A stretch of 64,000 bases of DNA from Meghimatium bilineatum. Taxonomy: Eukaryota; Mollusca; Gastropoda; Stylommatophora; Philomycidae. Every line of letters starts with the position of its first letter. Position 1 is the stretch's first letter. The stretch lies in NCBI GenBank assembly GCA_034231615.1, contig CM067322.1, positions 63,813,032 to 63,877,031 of the forward strand, read 5' to 3'. The notes beneath the pieces were generated by a model. The model saw only the letters and a program-made list of their open reading frames with translations. It was not told where the DNA came from and did not search any database. The translations under genes were made by a program, and so were the position numbers. Below are positions 1-11,499 of this stretch, piece after piece.

Positions 1-36
1 TGGCAACAAGTGGGCCAAAGGAAATGTCTGTCTCGG
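1..36 (+). CDS. possible 3' end of a coding exon
   Basis: The window opens with an open stretch that ends at a good donor, CGG|gtgagc. Read from base 1 it gives WQQVGQRKCLSR and ends in phase 0. That is the phase needed by the exon-like segment at 6,897, so it may be the preceding exon of the same + strand gene. Only 12 codons are visible and the other two frames are open too, so this is weak. Confidence 0.2.
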
Positions 37-890
37 GTGAGCTGCACAAAAGCTGTCGTGGGTCTCTTCACTATTGCCAGGACAAGCAACGTGCCGTCTC
101 TAATCCTGGTGCCCCGTCGTGATTGAGAATAGCCGCATGACAAATCAGTGTCCTGACGGTACAGGGAGTTGTCCTCGCTACTCCTCCCACTAAATTTTCC
201 TCTCCATATCCGCTCGTCTCGTGACTTCTGGAGTCTCGACCCGCTTTATGGACGAAGTCTTGACAGCTTCAATACATGTCGGCAAGACGGGAATTATATA
301 CCCAAACCTGCCCAGGTTATTTAAGCGCAGCGAAGAAAATAGGAAGCCGGATCATTTTCCTCTTTTGCTCCTCTCGGCGGGAGCGATGCTGCTTTCGGAA
401 ACTCATCTAGCAGTAAATATTCCATGCCTGTTCCGGACAAACCAAATGTGACGGCCGCACTTCAGCATCAATCCTTTTAACAATCGGTAAACGAGATGGG
501 AGACAGAATAAAAATTAGACAACTGGGGACGATGAAGATCAGGGTATTCGGAACAAACCGAAGAGTCTTCAGGGCAGTGACTTTATGAAACTCGAAGCTA
601 CTGGAGTGATTCTCCCTCCCCCCTCCCTTTTCCCTCAGTTTGAGATGCGGGAAATTTGAAGTTTATGAATGAGTACTGGACAATTTTTGTTCTAGTTGTG
701 ATTTCTGAGTTATCTCGCCTTGTATCTGTTGTGAATACAGTGACTCAGACCCTTAAGTCGATGTTTTTGTGGAAAAACTGATCAGTAGGAGCAAGTTCAG
801 CTTTCATCTAAATAACATTTCTTTGTTGGTCTTAGAAATTGAAATTGTTCTAATGGACCTTAGTCTTATCTCGTAATGTTGACTTTAAAG
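37..890. other. non-repetitive stretch, possible intron start
   Basis: No recognisable gene. Bases 40-450 are richer in GC and CpG than the surroundings. The 76-codon open frame at 221-451 (+) resembles no family I know and has no clear splice sites. No tandem repeats are seen. Confidence 0.3.
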
Positions 891-999
891 CACCACTTAT
901 GTTTCTACTATTATAAGAAATGAACAGATCGACTGATCAACTCGACAGCTAGGGCTGCTTTTGTGGTTGTCTTTTTCTGTCGTATTAAATTCAAGAAGG

Positions 1000-1150
1000 A
1001 AGCCAGAGGATAAATTAAAAATTCTTGAGACTGACGGGAATTGAACCAGTCGTTCATCAGCACCAGATCGCCTAGCAACTCTCGTACACGGGTTTTTCTG
1101 TACTTGACTAACCGCATCTCCAAAAAAATATGCGATTTTGTCAAGATATT
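1000..1150 (-). mobile_element. possible tRNA-derived SINE head
   Basis: On the - strand the stretch contains a box-B-like motif, ggttcaattcc, about 60 bases after a weak box-A-like segment. This is the layout of a Pol III type 2 promoter. No tRNA fold is complete, so a decayed SINE is more likely than a tRNA gene. The 3' limit is not visible. Confidence 0.3.
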
Positions 1151-1405
1151 CAAACTGTGCATTCAAGTCACTGAGAACGGACCGATCGAAACAAAGCCTA
1201 TTACAACAACAACAAACACCCCGTACAGGTTTTGAAGTATCCTCAGTAACACCAAAAGTATCCAACTAATACGGTTGTTATTGTATTCATATTGATGATG
1301 TCAACTTTTATCAACTCCACCATTTCTCTCATATCAACAAATGTCATATATTATCTACTCATTCAGGAAATTGTATTGCTGTGTATTGGTATACTTATCT
1401 CTGCT

Positions 1406-1612
1406 GTTGACGTACCACGTACCAGAGGACTGTTTCAAACAATGGGTATGCTTCTTTCGACTGTTGACGTAACACGTACCAGAGGACAGTTTGAAACAAT
1501 TGGCATAGTATTTCGGCTGTTTACTAACCACAAAATTGTTTAAAACAATTGGTTTGCTTATCTTGGTTGTTGACGTACCCTGTAGCAGAGGATTGTTTCA
1601 AATACCAATGTC
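1406..1612. repeat. degenerate 53-57 bp minisatellite, about 4 units
   Basis: Units begin with gttgacgtacc and contain accagaggactgtttcaaac. Clear starts are at 1,406, 1,463 and 1,569, with a diverged unit between the last two. Confidence 0.75.
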
Positions 1613-2120
1613 TTTTTATTCTTTATCTAATATTTTATTCTAGATAAAAAAATATTTTCTAGCAACCATCAGTGATTCTTATCCGACGTCTTAACTAATC
1701 CATCACTTCTTATCCGACGTCTCAACTAATCCATCTGTTCTTATTAGACGTCTCAACTAATCCATCAGTTCTTATCCGATGTATCAGCTAATCCATCAAT
1801 ATAACACTGAACTTAAATAACATAGATCGTTGACTTCATTGTTCTATTTTTACCCTCATATATATATATATATATATATATCTGTCCTAGATCTTCTCAA
1901 CACAGCGGCACACCACCATCTAAATGGACGTAACTACATTAGTGATAATCCCCAAGTCTCTAAAAATTTGACTCTTTTTATTCTTTATCTAATCATATTT
2001 TATGCTAGATTAAAAAAGATATTTTAGCAACCATCAGTGATTCTTAACCGACGTCTCAGCTAATCGATCAGTTATTATCCGACGTCTCAGCTAATCTTTC
2101 AGTTCTTATCCGACGTCTCA
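1612..2120. repeat. duplicated module carrying a 31-bp minisatellite
   Basis: A segment of about 70 bases (ctttttattctttatctaat ... agcaaccatcagtgattctta) occurs at 1,612-1,680 and again at 1,970-2,042. Each copy is followed by imperfect 31-bp units with the core cttatccgacgtctcaacta (1,675-1,800 and 2,040-2,120). The array and its leader were therefore duplicated together. A short (AT)n lies at 1,858-1,880. Confidence 0.75.
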
Positions 2121-2124
2121 GCCA

Positions 2125-2225
2125 CGAAACGTCTACAAATAAGACGTTGTGAGCTGAATTTGGACCCTCGATCTTTTGAGCACAGAGCAAACTACTTAAT
2201 CACTGCACCAGACAGATTCACCGTC
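2125..2225 (-). mobile_element. tRNA-like SINE head fragment
   Basis: Read on the - strand, ctggtgcagtgattaagtag is a plausible box A region and cgagggtccaaattc, about 35 bases later, a box-B-like region. The spacing suits a tRNA-derived Pol III promoter. No full SINE body is recognised. Confidence 0.35.
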
Positions 2226-2414
2226 AGCTCAATGTATGCTGGATCAGTCCATTTTGTCTATGTGTCTATTATGTTCAAGTTCTAGCGTTCGAGGGAAGAC
2301 ATTCCAGTTGTAAATAAAGTGTATATCTGAGCCATCTATAAACCAATGGTAACTATATTTCTAATACAGTTGGTAATGTCTACTGTTAATTGTATTGTCC
2401 ACTCTTGAGTTACT

Positions 2415-2640
2415 GGGCTTTTGGAGGAGATCAAAGAATAGTGACACTGCTGTCTGTCACGCATGTCATAAGAGAAGGCTTGGAGGTTTCGTTGTTGAGC
2501 TGGCTTCTAATCTCATAGAGATCAAATTGATCCGAAATCCATGCTGTGGTTGGATATTTTAGAACGAAGAGCGCAGATATCGCAGAGAAGCTGTACAAAT
2601 TCACATAACTCATTCCGTTTTTGATCTACATCTGTACTAC
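2415..2640. repeat. dispersed repeat family 2, copy
   Basis: This stretch shares its order of motifs (gaggagatcaaagaatagtg, cgcagatatcgcag, ttccg, ctacatctg) with 17,880-18,115, 42,410-42,545, 63,020-63,140 and, in part, 54,915-54,990. Copies are heavily diverged and no coding potential is seen. The family is unnamed here. Confidence 0.4.
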
Positions 2641-2649
2641 ATTACATCT

Positions 2650-3570
2650 TGCTAATCTATATGTGTCTGAAAAAAGCACAATGAATAAACAACATAAAAG
2701 TTTATGACACATATTTATTATGAACGAAAGTGAGTCAGAATTACAAGAATTTGTACAAGTTCACAAAAGGACAGCAGATTATAAATTTGGATATTCGTAT
2801 ATAGAAAATAAGCATCATGGATGTGAACAGATGTGGTTATGGAATATAAACATGAATATTGTTGAAAATAAACAGAAATTGTGCGATACTAGAACAGGCT
2901 CAAATATTCTCATAGCTTAGAAACAGAGATACTAGTTTAATGATGCGGTGTTTTCTTTTTTTTGGGGGGGGGGGGAGAGAGGGCGAAAGAGGAGCAAATA
3001 ATAATAACTTAGTGACAGGTCACCATGGTTGTAGATACAACTGTGTCAGCGAATTTTTTATTAGAATAAAAGTATCACATTCTGATGTGGAACGCCTGCG
3101 TTTTAATCAAGGCATAGGCTTCTAGGTTAGGGTCTAAAGAAATAAAACTGTGTTGAAGTGAACAGTTGAGGGTGAAGAATAAGAGGAGCGGAGAGGAAAT
3201 AATGGATTGGTAATAATAAAGACGGAGCAGGATTAACATTCGCCACGCATAAACAAATGAGTCATAACAACTAGACTTATGGAAATTGTTTTGTCGATGT
3301 TTCCAGGGTGACATACCTACGACCCTAAAGGGTTATAAGTTTGATGATGATGGAAAAAAGGGTCACTATATCTTTTCCAGGTTTGTCGTAGAAGGTAACT
3401 AAGGAAACATGTAGGATAGTCTGACAACCTGTAAACTGAAAAAGTCATCCTTGTAACTGCATGTATTGTATCGATTCATTACTTTTTTCTTATGTCAATG
3501 GTCCCCATGGATTATAAAGAGCGGCAGACATGGGGTATTGCACCTTTATCCTTCTGTGGCAGACAGATAT
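2650..3570. other. no gene seen
   Basis: Unremarkable AT-rich sequence with a poly-G run at 2,965-2,974. Short open frames here lack codon or splice support. Confidence 0.3.
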
Positions 3571-3585
3571 ATTGCGAGGTAGCAT

Positions 3586-4440
3586 TAATGCCTATGTCTG
3601 GCAGACTCCTAGATGGCGAGGAATGCTAGAGGTACCGTTAATGCCGATGTGTGGCATACTGCTAGATGGCAAGGAATGCTAGATATACCATTAATGCCGA
3701 TGTGTGGCATACTGCTAGATGGCGGGGAATGCTAGAGATACCATTAATGCCGATGTGTGGTAGACTTCTAGATGACGAGGAATGCTAGAGATACCATTAA
3801 TGCCGATGTGTGGCATACTGCTAGATGGCGAGGAATGCTAGAGATACCATTAATGCCGATGTGTGGTAGACTTCTAGATGGCGAGGAATGCTAGAGGTAC
3901 CATTAATGCCGATGTGTGGCATACTGCTAGATGGCGGGGAATGCTAGAGATACCATTAATGCCGATGTGTGGTAGACTTCTAGATGACGAGGAATGCTAG
4001 AGATACCATTAATGCCGATGTGTGGCATACTGCTAGATGGCGAGGAATGCTAGAGATACCATTAATGCCGATGTGTGGCATACTGCTAGATGGCGAGGAA
4101 TGCTAGAGGTACCATTAATGCCGATGTGTGGCATACTGCTAGATGGCGAGGAATGCTAGAGATACCATTAATGCCGATGTGTGGCATACTGCTAGATGGC
4201 GAGGAATGCTAGAGGTACCATTAATGCCGATGTGTGGCATACTGCTAGATGGCGAGGAATGCTAGAGATACCATTAATGCCGATGTGTGGCAGACTGCTA
4301 GATGGCGAGGAATGCTAGAGGTACCATTAATGCCGATGTGTGGCATACTGCTAGATGGCGGGGAATGCTATATGTACCATTAATGCCGATGTGTGGCATA
4401 CTGCTAGATGGCGGGGAATGCTATATGTACCATTAATGCT
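3586..4440. repeat. 53-bp minisatellite, about 16 units
   Basis: The unit core is taatgccgatgtgtggcata followed by ctgctagatggcgaggaatg. Two unit types alternate in places: one with ggcatactgctagatggcg and one with ggtagacttctagatgacg. The array ends in a divergent half unit at 4,440. Confidence 0.95.
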
Positions 4441-4444
4441 GATG

Positions 4445-5230
4445 GGCAAGTAGATATGACAAAACAATGATTGACTAATACGCCTAAATGTATCTGCTAT
4501 GTTGTTGGCAGGATTTGATGATCCTGGGATACTGTCACACTGGAATGCCTTCCTTCGTCGACATAAACATGCATTGATAAACATCATATCACAACCATGC
4601 GTTTAAGACAACAAACAGTGTATGTCTCCGGGTGTCACTTGTTATTCAACTGAGTAGAGTATGTATTTTTGTCAAAAACGCTATGGACTGTCAAGAACTA
4701 ACGGAATAAGATAGCCTACTCCCAGCTAACGCGATTATTTCATCATCATCATCATCTGACGCGCAAACGTTACATGCTAGAGCATCACGTTACTTGGTCT
4801 TAGGCATTGGAAAGAATGTAGCATTTAGAAATATTCTCACTCTATCTTTCCGTAACTCAATGAACTAGATCAGTTTTATATCTAATAGGCTTGTTGTTTG
4901 TATGTACTTGGAAATTATTGTACTTGACTAGCACAAAGCATGCAAATTAAGAAATCGTTATTACTGACATTTTCAGAAAAAATCTGAAGCCAACGCTGAA
5001 TATGGAAACCAATTTATATATATATATATAACTTTTCAACAAATACTGTGCTACTATTGCCATACTTGGTATGTCAAAATACTATGACACTTGGGAAATA
5101 CGTGTGAAATAGAATTATTGAGCAATGTCGCCAGAGTTAAGGCGAAAGACTAGACAAAATGAAGAAATCAAAAATAGAATGTGCATAACACCATATAACA
5201 AATTGATCAAACACGACATTAAGTAGTTTC
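4445..5230. other. no gene seen
   Basis: AT-rich DNA with a (CAT)n run near 4,740 and a short (AT)n near 5,017-5,030. No conserved coding signal is visible on either strand. Confidence 0.3.
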
Positions 5231-5234
5231 GGTA

Positions 5235-5280
5235 GGTGTGTGTGTGTGTGGGTGCTTCATAGTTTGTTTCCGCAGGTATG

Positions 5281-5320
<40 letters not shown>
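5235..5320. repeat. (GT)n microsatellites
   Basis: Two TG/GT tracts at 5,236-5,250 and 5,285-5,320 are separated by about 35 bases. Confidence 0.9.
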
Positions 5321-5322
<2 letters not shown>

Positions 5323-5529
5323 TCTTCTGTCTGTTTCGATCCCATAATTGTGAGAAATAAAGGGGTTTTTTTTTCTTCCCAATTACAACAAAGGTAGTTT
5401 CTCCAGAGCTTTTTGTCATAAACAGAATATTCCAATTCACAGAGGTATTCAATGCTTTAAAATAGATGCCTCCTACTCACAGGTGTGTATACAAATAAAT
5501 GTTCTATATGTTATATATAAATCAATTTT

Positions 5530-5655
5530 GTTTATAGACATTATCATCTCCAATTATAGCTGTTTGGTGGTATCAATGATGACTACTTTTGTTTGTAGAC
5601 ATTATCATTTGCAACTATAACTATTTGGTAGTATAAATGATGACTACTTTTGGCC
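5530..5655. repeat. tandem duplication of about 66 bp
   Basis: The segment from tagacattatcat to tgatgactacttttg occurs twice in a row with a few substitutions. Confidence 0.8.
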
Positions 5656-5659
5656 ACAC

Positions 5660-6890
5660 AATCCATTCGTCTGCTTGCCTTCAATACGGCCAGGATTGTG
5701 TCATATGAGAGAATTCCAACTAAGGAATATGATGTGCATAAATCATAATAATATGTGACTACAATGCCAGTGGACGTACTCGAAAATGGTAGACAAGTTA
5801 CTGAAGAAAACGACAGTTAAAATAATAAAATATAAATAATAAAATAATAAAATATAGGAAAGAACAATAAAACAAAGAATAAATACAATTGTCAACGTAT
5901 CGATCCAATTGGGACCTTTATCAAGACACACAAACAGTTAAGAAAACAAAACCATAACCAATAAAACCAAAATGGCCGAGAGAAAGAGATCTATCACCAT
6001 AAAATCATCACCTAGTCAAAAGTAGATATTTTATTATTTTATATTGACAATTTTCTTCAGTAACATGTCTACCTTATTTAGTATCTACCTATTTTTGTCT
6101 GGCTACTGCGGCACTTCCACTTCCATCGGACATCCTGCGATATTTAGGTTATTTAAACTCGAAAACAGACCGTGTGAATGATGTATTGCATAGAAATAAA
6201 TGCAACGCAGCAAGAGCGACGCTAATTGCATCAGTTCAAACCTCGATTTAAAGTTCCTCTGAGAATTAACGCCATGTGTGGTGCATCGATCTCGGAATCT
6301 CGTAGATGAATACATGAATGAAAGAAAGGTTTGTTTGAGTTTCCAAATTTCCAACTCAACAGAATCTTGATGCCACAACACAAAATGAATTTGCGTGTAG
6401 CTGGTATGATCCAACAATCAATTGGTCTCCAGGCTACTTAGTAATGACTAAATTAGCGTACAACATTCAAGCTTGTTCTTGTGATAGAGTGTCTATCTTC
6501 AGCTTGAGTAAGCCACAAATCCACTTAATTGGTATGAATGAGTCGTTAGCCGTCACGTCATAAAAGAAACTAGAGTAACTATGCAAGGAAACTTGCACAT
6601 AAGGTAATAACTGCATAATGTTATTTTTCTTCCAACACCAGGTCTGACTACAGATAATTGAGAGACCACGTTTCCGAAGTAATACTTGCTTATCTCCCTG
6701 CTTCTGGCAATCAACAACATAGCCATCACATTTTACTGATGTTTTTACCCTTGTTTAGAATGCCACACTGCTGTCATTGTTGACAATACAATAGTTGTTT
6801 CCCGTGATAATTTAAGCGCCAGGCACACTCAATAAACTGTGCTCACCGGCCCCTGGCGAGTAATAACATGACCCTAACACGGCTTTGTTT
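5660..6890. other. no gene assigned
   Basis: A 104-codon open frame on the - strand (6,103-6,417) has no recognisable domain and no convincing splice sites. The remainder is AT-rich. The last 25 bases before 6,897 look like the 3' end of an intron: a branch-like ctaac, then a pyrimidine-rich run, then cag. Confidence 0.3.
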
Positions 6891-6896
6891 CAACAG

Positions 6897-7042
6897 ACTC
6901 CCAGCAAGGATCCGAATACTAACCCTCTTGCTGCCACCGATGTTTCAGACCACCTTCCAAACCTCACACCTGCGTTCAAGCTGGCCTGCGAGTGCTGGAA
7001 GTGGTATCCCGTGGGTCTCACCTTTGACAACCGCCAATGGAA
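6897..7042 (+). CDS. candidate internal coding exon, unknown protein (exon A)
   Basis: I do not recognise this protein. The segment starts after an acceptor (ggctttgtttcaacag, with a branch-like ctaac about 20 bases upstream) and ends at a donor (GGAA|gtaaaa). In phase 0 it is open throughout and contains CWKWYPVGLTFDNRQW, an aromatic-rich stretch that looks like protein and not noise. GC and CpG are higher than in the flanks. It ends with two bases of a codon, matching the one-base start of the exon-like segment at 31,375. A second frame is also open across the segment but does not join to that downstream segment. Splicing and conservation are untested. Confidence 0.45.
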
Positions 7043-7049
7043 GTAAAAA

Positions 7050-8780
7050 CTCAAATAGTTTTTTTGGCTTTATTTCTCTGTTTCTATGCTCTGACTTTTA
7101 AGGCAGAAGCCAGTTTACAACTATAAAAGACAGTTTGTTTATAAGAGCTATGCACACACTCCAACACATTCACAGACACACACGTGATCTAGAACAAGAA
7201 GAACGCGGCAGAGAAGAACAACCGCGTGGTACTGAATTCACATTCTGGCGCGTGGCGAAATGTCCGCGCGTGCATGCGCCTACAAACAAATTGTTTCGCA
7301 CGCTAGTATATCTAAAATGTCTTTTCACAAGAATGATTGACAGAACGAAATAGACAACTTTCTGTGATACTTAAGACCCTGAGGGAATCCAAAATGTTAA
7401 CAACATCCTGTGGCAAGTAACGGCCGCTAATTTTCGCTTATGAAACATGAAGTAGAACATGCGCAGCTTAACAGGGCCAGCAATTATTTGCTACACAAAT
7501 TCACAATCATAAACATGCATTATATGTGTTCTATTGATTTCAATTTAATTTGAGTCAGCATTATATTTCGGTTACAACGTCTCTTTTCTCCATCACTAAA
7601 CACACATCGACTTGTTCTTTCGTTCGTGCTTAAATAAAGTTATTTCACGTTATATTTGTCCACATCGCGTCTCTTTTCTCGAAAACTCTCTTAGATGACC
7701 AGAGGATAACGTTGACTGTATGATTGACATCTGTATTGGCAGTAAATGACAGTGGGCAATTTATTCTCTGAACAGGCATAGAGGCGTTTGGGCCCGGAAC
7801 TATGCCTTTGTTTATTCAACACCCAAAATGACAGACTGGAACCCACGGAGAGCTCAGATAAGCTTGCCAAGTCTCTCTAGGGGTCATAGATTTGGGAACT
7901 AATTGATAAGGCGGAGTCCAACAAAGACGCAATTCGGTTTTGTAGTTCTTGACACAGCACTCACACTGGAATAGTTAGATTTAAACTCAATAACAGCAAA
8001 CCTCGTCTTCTCAATCTAAAGTTTCTTCCCTTGCACGAAAGGAAGCAAAAAAATAAAAATTAATGAATACACTCCCCTTTCTTTAGTCCCAGATATTGAC
8101 CCTATTATAAAGTAATACAATAATAAATTGTGTTATATTAAGAATTGAAGAAAAAATACATAAGAATCAGAAAACTAAGTCGAGATTTATTCACAGAGAA
8201 ATCATTATTCGACTTTAATCATTCAACGCTGATACAATATGTCATGAACTCGCAGAAGTGTGCCCTCTTTTGTCCGTGTTATTTGTATAGAACGCAGCTG
8301 TCAATGATGTCATGCCGAGATCTCACGTGCTTTGTAAGAAACACTACTGAAAAAAAGGGACCGGGGGTTTTCTCTGTGTAGGTGATGTTGTGTGTATCTG
8401 TGAGCATTATGTCTTCTTCTCGTCTAACTAAAAATTAAATTATAATTGTTTATTTTATTAACTCCTTGTCTGGTCTGGCTTCTGAAGTCAGATCGTCTTT
8501 CTGCTGCTGGCTCCCATCTCATAAGATATGTTTATCTGGTCTGACATTTTGGAAATGATTACAGAAATGCAACGTTGGCAATGAGTGAATTATTATTTTC
8601 TGGATAAATGCGGAAATTCTATCACGTGATACACCAACTGCAGTCAGTTACCACCTGTCAGGATCAGTTGTGTGTGTGTGTGTCCAGTGATTGATCATTA
8701 CAAGATATACATTGCTTTTGGGGATTGGGTAGAGCTAATTTAATTTATATTGTACATAACACGTGTTTCAAATGATCTAT
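7050..8780. other. no gene assigned; possible intron
   Basis: A CpG-rich patch at 7,200-7,280 and a 72-codon open frame across it resemble no family I know. The rest is AT-rich with a short GT tract near 8,672. If the exon model is right, this is the start of a 24 kb intron. Confidence 0.3.
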
Positions 8781-8794
8781 ATGTTTATTATCAC

Positions 8795-9022
8795 GCAGTG
8801 TACCTGAGACATTATTTTGTTTTTGGTAGCATATACCTTACAGGACGTAGCTATCACCTCAGCATTTGTTGGCTGTGGTGATTTTCTAGGCAATATAAAT
8901 ATGATCAGTAGTTTGTCATTACTATCTGAAGGGTCAGGATGGACAATTACTTGTGATGGGAATCGAACTCGGTACCTTGGCCGCCACAGGCGCGCTCTTT
9001 GCCACTTCGCCACAAAGCCGGA
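8795..9022 (-). mobile_element. tRNA-derived SINE, second family
   Basis: On the - strand the element begins near 9,020 with a box-A-like segment (tggcgaagtggcaaagagcg). About 35 bases later comes an excellent box B (gagttcgattccc), and then a body of about 150 bases. This is the layout of a Pol III-transcribed SINE. It sits among units of the surrounding minisatellite: one unit (cagtgtacctgagacat) lies at its 3' end at 8,797 and the array resumes at 9,025. It therefore probably inserted into the array. Confidence 0.6.
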
Positions 9023-9024
9023 CA

Positions 9025-9560
9025 GTATAGAGACAGTGTACATGAAACACGTGTTATAGAGACAGTGTACCTGAGACATTTTATATAGGGACAGTTTACA
9101 TGAGACACACGTTATAGAGACAGTGTACTTGAGACATGTATTATAGAGAGTGTGTATCTGATATATGTGCTATAAAGACATTGTACCTGAGACATGTATT
9201 AGAGACATGTTATAGAGACATTGTACCTGAGACATATATTAGAGGCATGTTATAGAGACATTATACCTGAGACATGTATTAGAGACATGTTACAGAGACA
9301 TTGTACCTGAGACATGTATTAGAGACATGTTATAGAGGCATTGTACCTGAGACATGTATTAGAGACATTGTACCTGAGACATATATTAGAGGCATGTTAT
9401 AGAGACATTATACCTGAGACATGTATTAGAGACATGTTACAGAGACATTGTACCTGAGACATGTATTAGAGACAATGTACCTGGCATATGTGTTATAGAG
9501 ACAGTTCACCTGAGACATGTTTTATAAAGACAGTGTATCTGAGACTTTGCTTATCAAGAC
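9025..9560. repeat. minisatellite based on gtacctgagacatgtatt
   Basis: Imperfect units of about 40 bp (gtacctgagacatgtattag followed by agacatgttatagagacatt), with shorter partial units at both edges. A block of about 110 bp (9,205-9,315) is duplicated at 9,365-9,465. Confidence 0.9.
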
Positions 9561-9651
9561 AGTGTTCCCTTTGACTTTAGCTATTAATTCACTGTTTCTG
9601 TAACCTTTATAAGTTAAACCTTTGTAATCAATTGTGTATATGACTTTAAAT

Positions 9652-9893
9652 TCGCGTAGCGCAGTGGTTAGCGCACTGGCTTCGCATATGAGTGGTGCTT
9701 GGTTCATTCCCCGGTAGAGGCAGAAATGTTGTTCAGATCACACAGCTCCCAGCTCGACCCAGCCTTAAATGAAAATCGGATTAATCCGGAAAGTAAAGAC
9801 TGCGAGGGAGAGGATATGACTACCGCCCTCATTTGCAGAGCCTCTGAAATGTGAGATTAATAAATGCTATTGGTTACTTTACTTTTACTTTAC
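9652..9893 (+). mobile_element. tRNA-derived SINE, family 1, copy 1
   Basis: The head carries a box-A-like tagcgcagtggttagcgc and a box B, ggttcattcc. The body contains ctaccgccctcatttgcaga, and the tail is a TTTAC/TTACT repeat. The same order occurs at 34,495 and 48,528. Possible imperfect target duplication: tatgacttt (9,639) and tatgacctt (9,894). It interrupts a larger tandem region (9,025-10,205). It needs a partner LINE for movement; none with a matching tail is evident here. Confidence 0.8.
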
Positions 9894-9899
9894 TATGAC

Positions 9900-10205
9900 C
9901 TTTCTTATAGAATGTGCATGAAACCGTCTTAATCAAGCAATGTGCATGTGACTTTTGCTATGAAGACATTGTGCTTGATCTTTGTCAAGATATCGTGTCA
10001 AGATCATTTTATCAAGACAGTATGCTTTGTATTTGTTCATCGAGACAGTGTACTTGGTCTTTGTGTATTGAGATAGTGTAATTGGTCTTTGTGTATGAAG
10101 ACAGTGTGTTCCGTCTTTGTGTATCCAGACAGTGTGCTTGGTCTGTGTATATCAAGACAGTGTGTTTCGTCCTTGTGTACAATGATAGTGTGCTTGGCCT
10201 TTGTA
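9900..10205. repeat. degenerate 28-bp minisatellite
   Basis: Units resemble agacagtgtgcttggtcttt gtgtatca. They look related to the array before the SINE (agacagtgt core), so the SINE probably split one older array. Confidence 0.75.
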
Positions 10206-10209
10206 AGGA

Positions 10210-11490
10210 CTAAGAAGGTCTTCGGGGAGTAGTTGACTGTCGTATTCAGTAAAAGACAAAATTACAGAAAAACAATTCTTAAATCGGATGTCTCAGGTCA
10301 TGAGACATATATCACAGCTAAGCTGTACACCATGACACAGCGCATTCGAGTCGTTGTACTACACCGTGCTAAATAGCACTTTAACAACAAACTCAGAAAA
10401 AAAATTAAGAGCAATAAATATTAAACATAGACATTGGAGATAATCTCTGATCTGCCCTTCACTTATCTGCCATTATCTGATTGCAACTCTGCCTAATGTG
10501 AGATATGCTTTCTGGAAAAGCACAGTTTATAAATAGCTAGCTATTACAATATCATTTATGAGTGACATCTCCATCTTCGTCAATAATCATATAGGGAGAC
10601 CAATAGGGAGATCTATATTCAGTATAATTTCCAGTGCCTGTACAACATGAACAGTAGAGTGTTTTCATGCTCTATAGAAATGGGAGACGAAACATAAGAC
10701 TTTATATATTACTTAGCGCTTTTAGAATCTGACATTTTGATCACTGAGAGTTTGTCTTAGGCGTGCATAGGTCATAGATAAATAGCTGTTTAGCTAGCAC
10801 TGGCAAATATTTGTTGGGAAACACACACTTCGTGTACACCTGTAGGCAATAGGTAGATTTGATTCTAGGAATCAAAATGGGGGAAAGAGAGAGCGAGAAA
10901 AATATGAGCAAGAGAATCAGGAGAAATGTTAGAAAATAATGACAAATTATCTTGTAGGGGGAAAAAGTTGTAAAGGGCGAAATGTATAGATGATCATTTT
11001 ATTAATATGCACGTTTATGGGAATATTCTTTAACGGAAATACAGATGATTAATATTTCGTGATATTTAGTGCTAAAGTCGTTGTTGTGTGGTCAATTATG
11101 TTAGCGCAACAGGGAGAAATTATCAGCAAGCACATCAGTGTATTAGGTATTAATGTGTGGCATGACATGATTAGATATGTTAAGATAAGGAAATCGATCA
11201 ATCAAGCCCCTGGTCCTAATAAGATAATAAGTGACTCGGTATAATAATTCTGTGCAGTATTCCCCCAGCTTTAGATCTTAGCTATAGGTATATCCACGTG
11301 ATGATACTATCATTGAGAACTTTCATTGTATTTATTCTTCAAGTTATTATTGGTCTCCTCTATCTTCTTTTTCTCTGTGGATTCCATGTCACTGGTTGTC
11401 TTGTGTAAGATCCTTTTTTTTTAATAGTGTTTTTGTTGCTTTCTCAGTATCAAATATATCTCCATTTCCTAAACATATTTGTAGGTACAG
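10210..11490. other. no gene seen
   Basis: AT-rich DNA. Bases 10,270-10,335 weakly resemble dispersed repeat family 2 (cggatgtctcaggtc, atcacagctaagctgta). No tandem arrays and no convincing exon. Confidence 0.3.
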
Positions 11491-11499
11491 TGAATTCTG

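Noticed and set aside
8930..9022. tRNA gene on the - strand
   Set aside because: Boxes A and B are present but the acceptor stem and length do not fit; a SINE-like body follows.
9652..9740. tRNA gene at the SINE head
   Set aside because: Same head recurs with an identical body at 34.5 and 48.5 kb, so it is a SINE.
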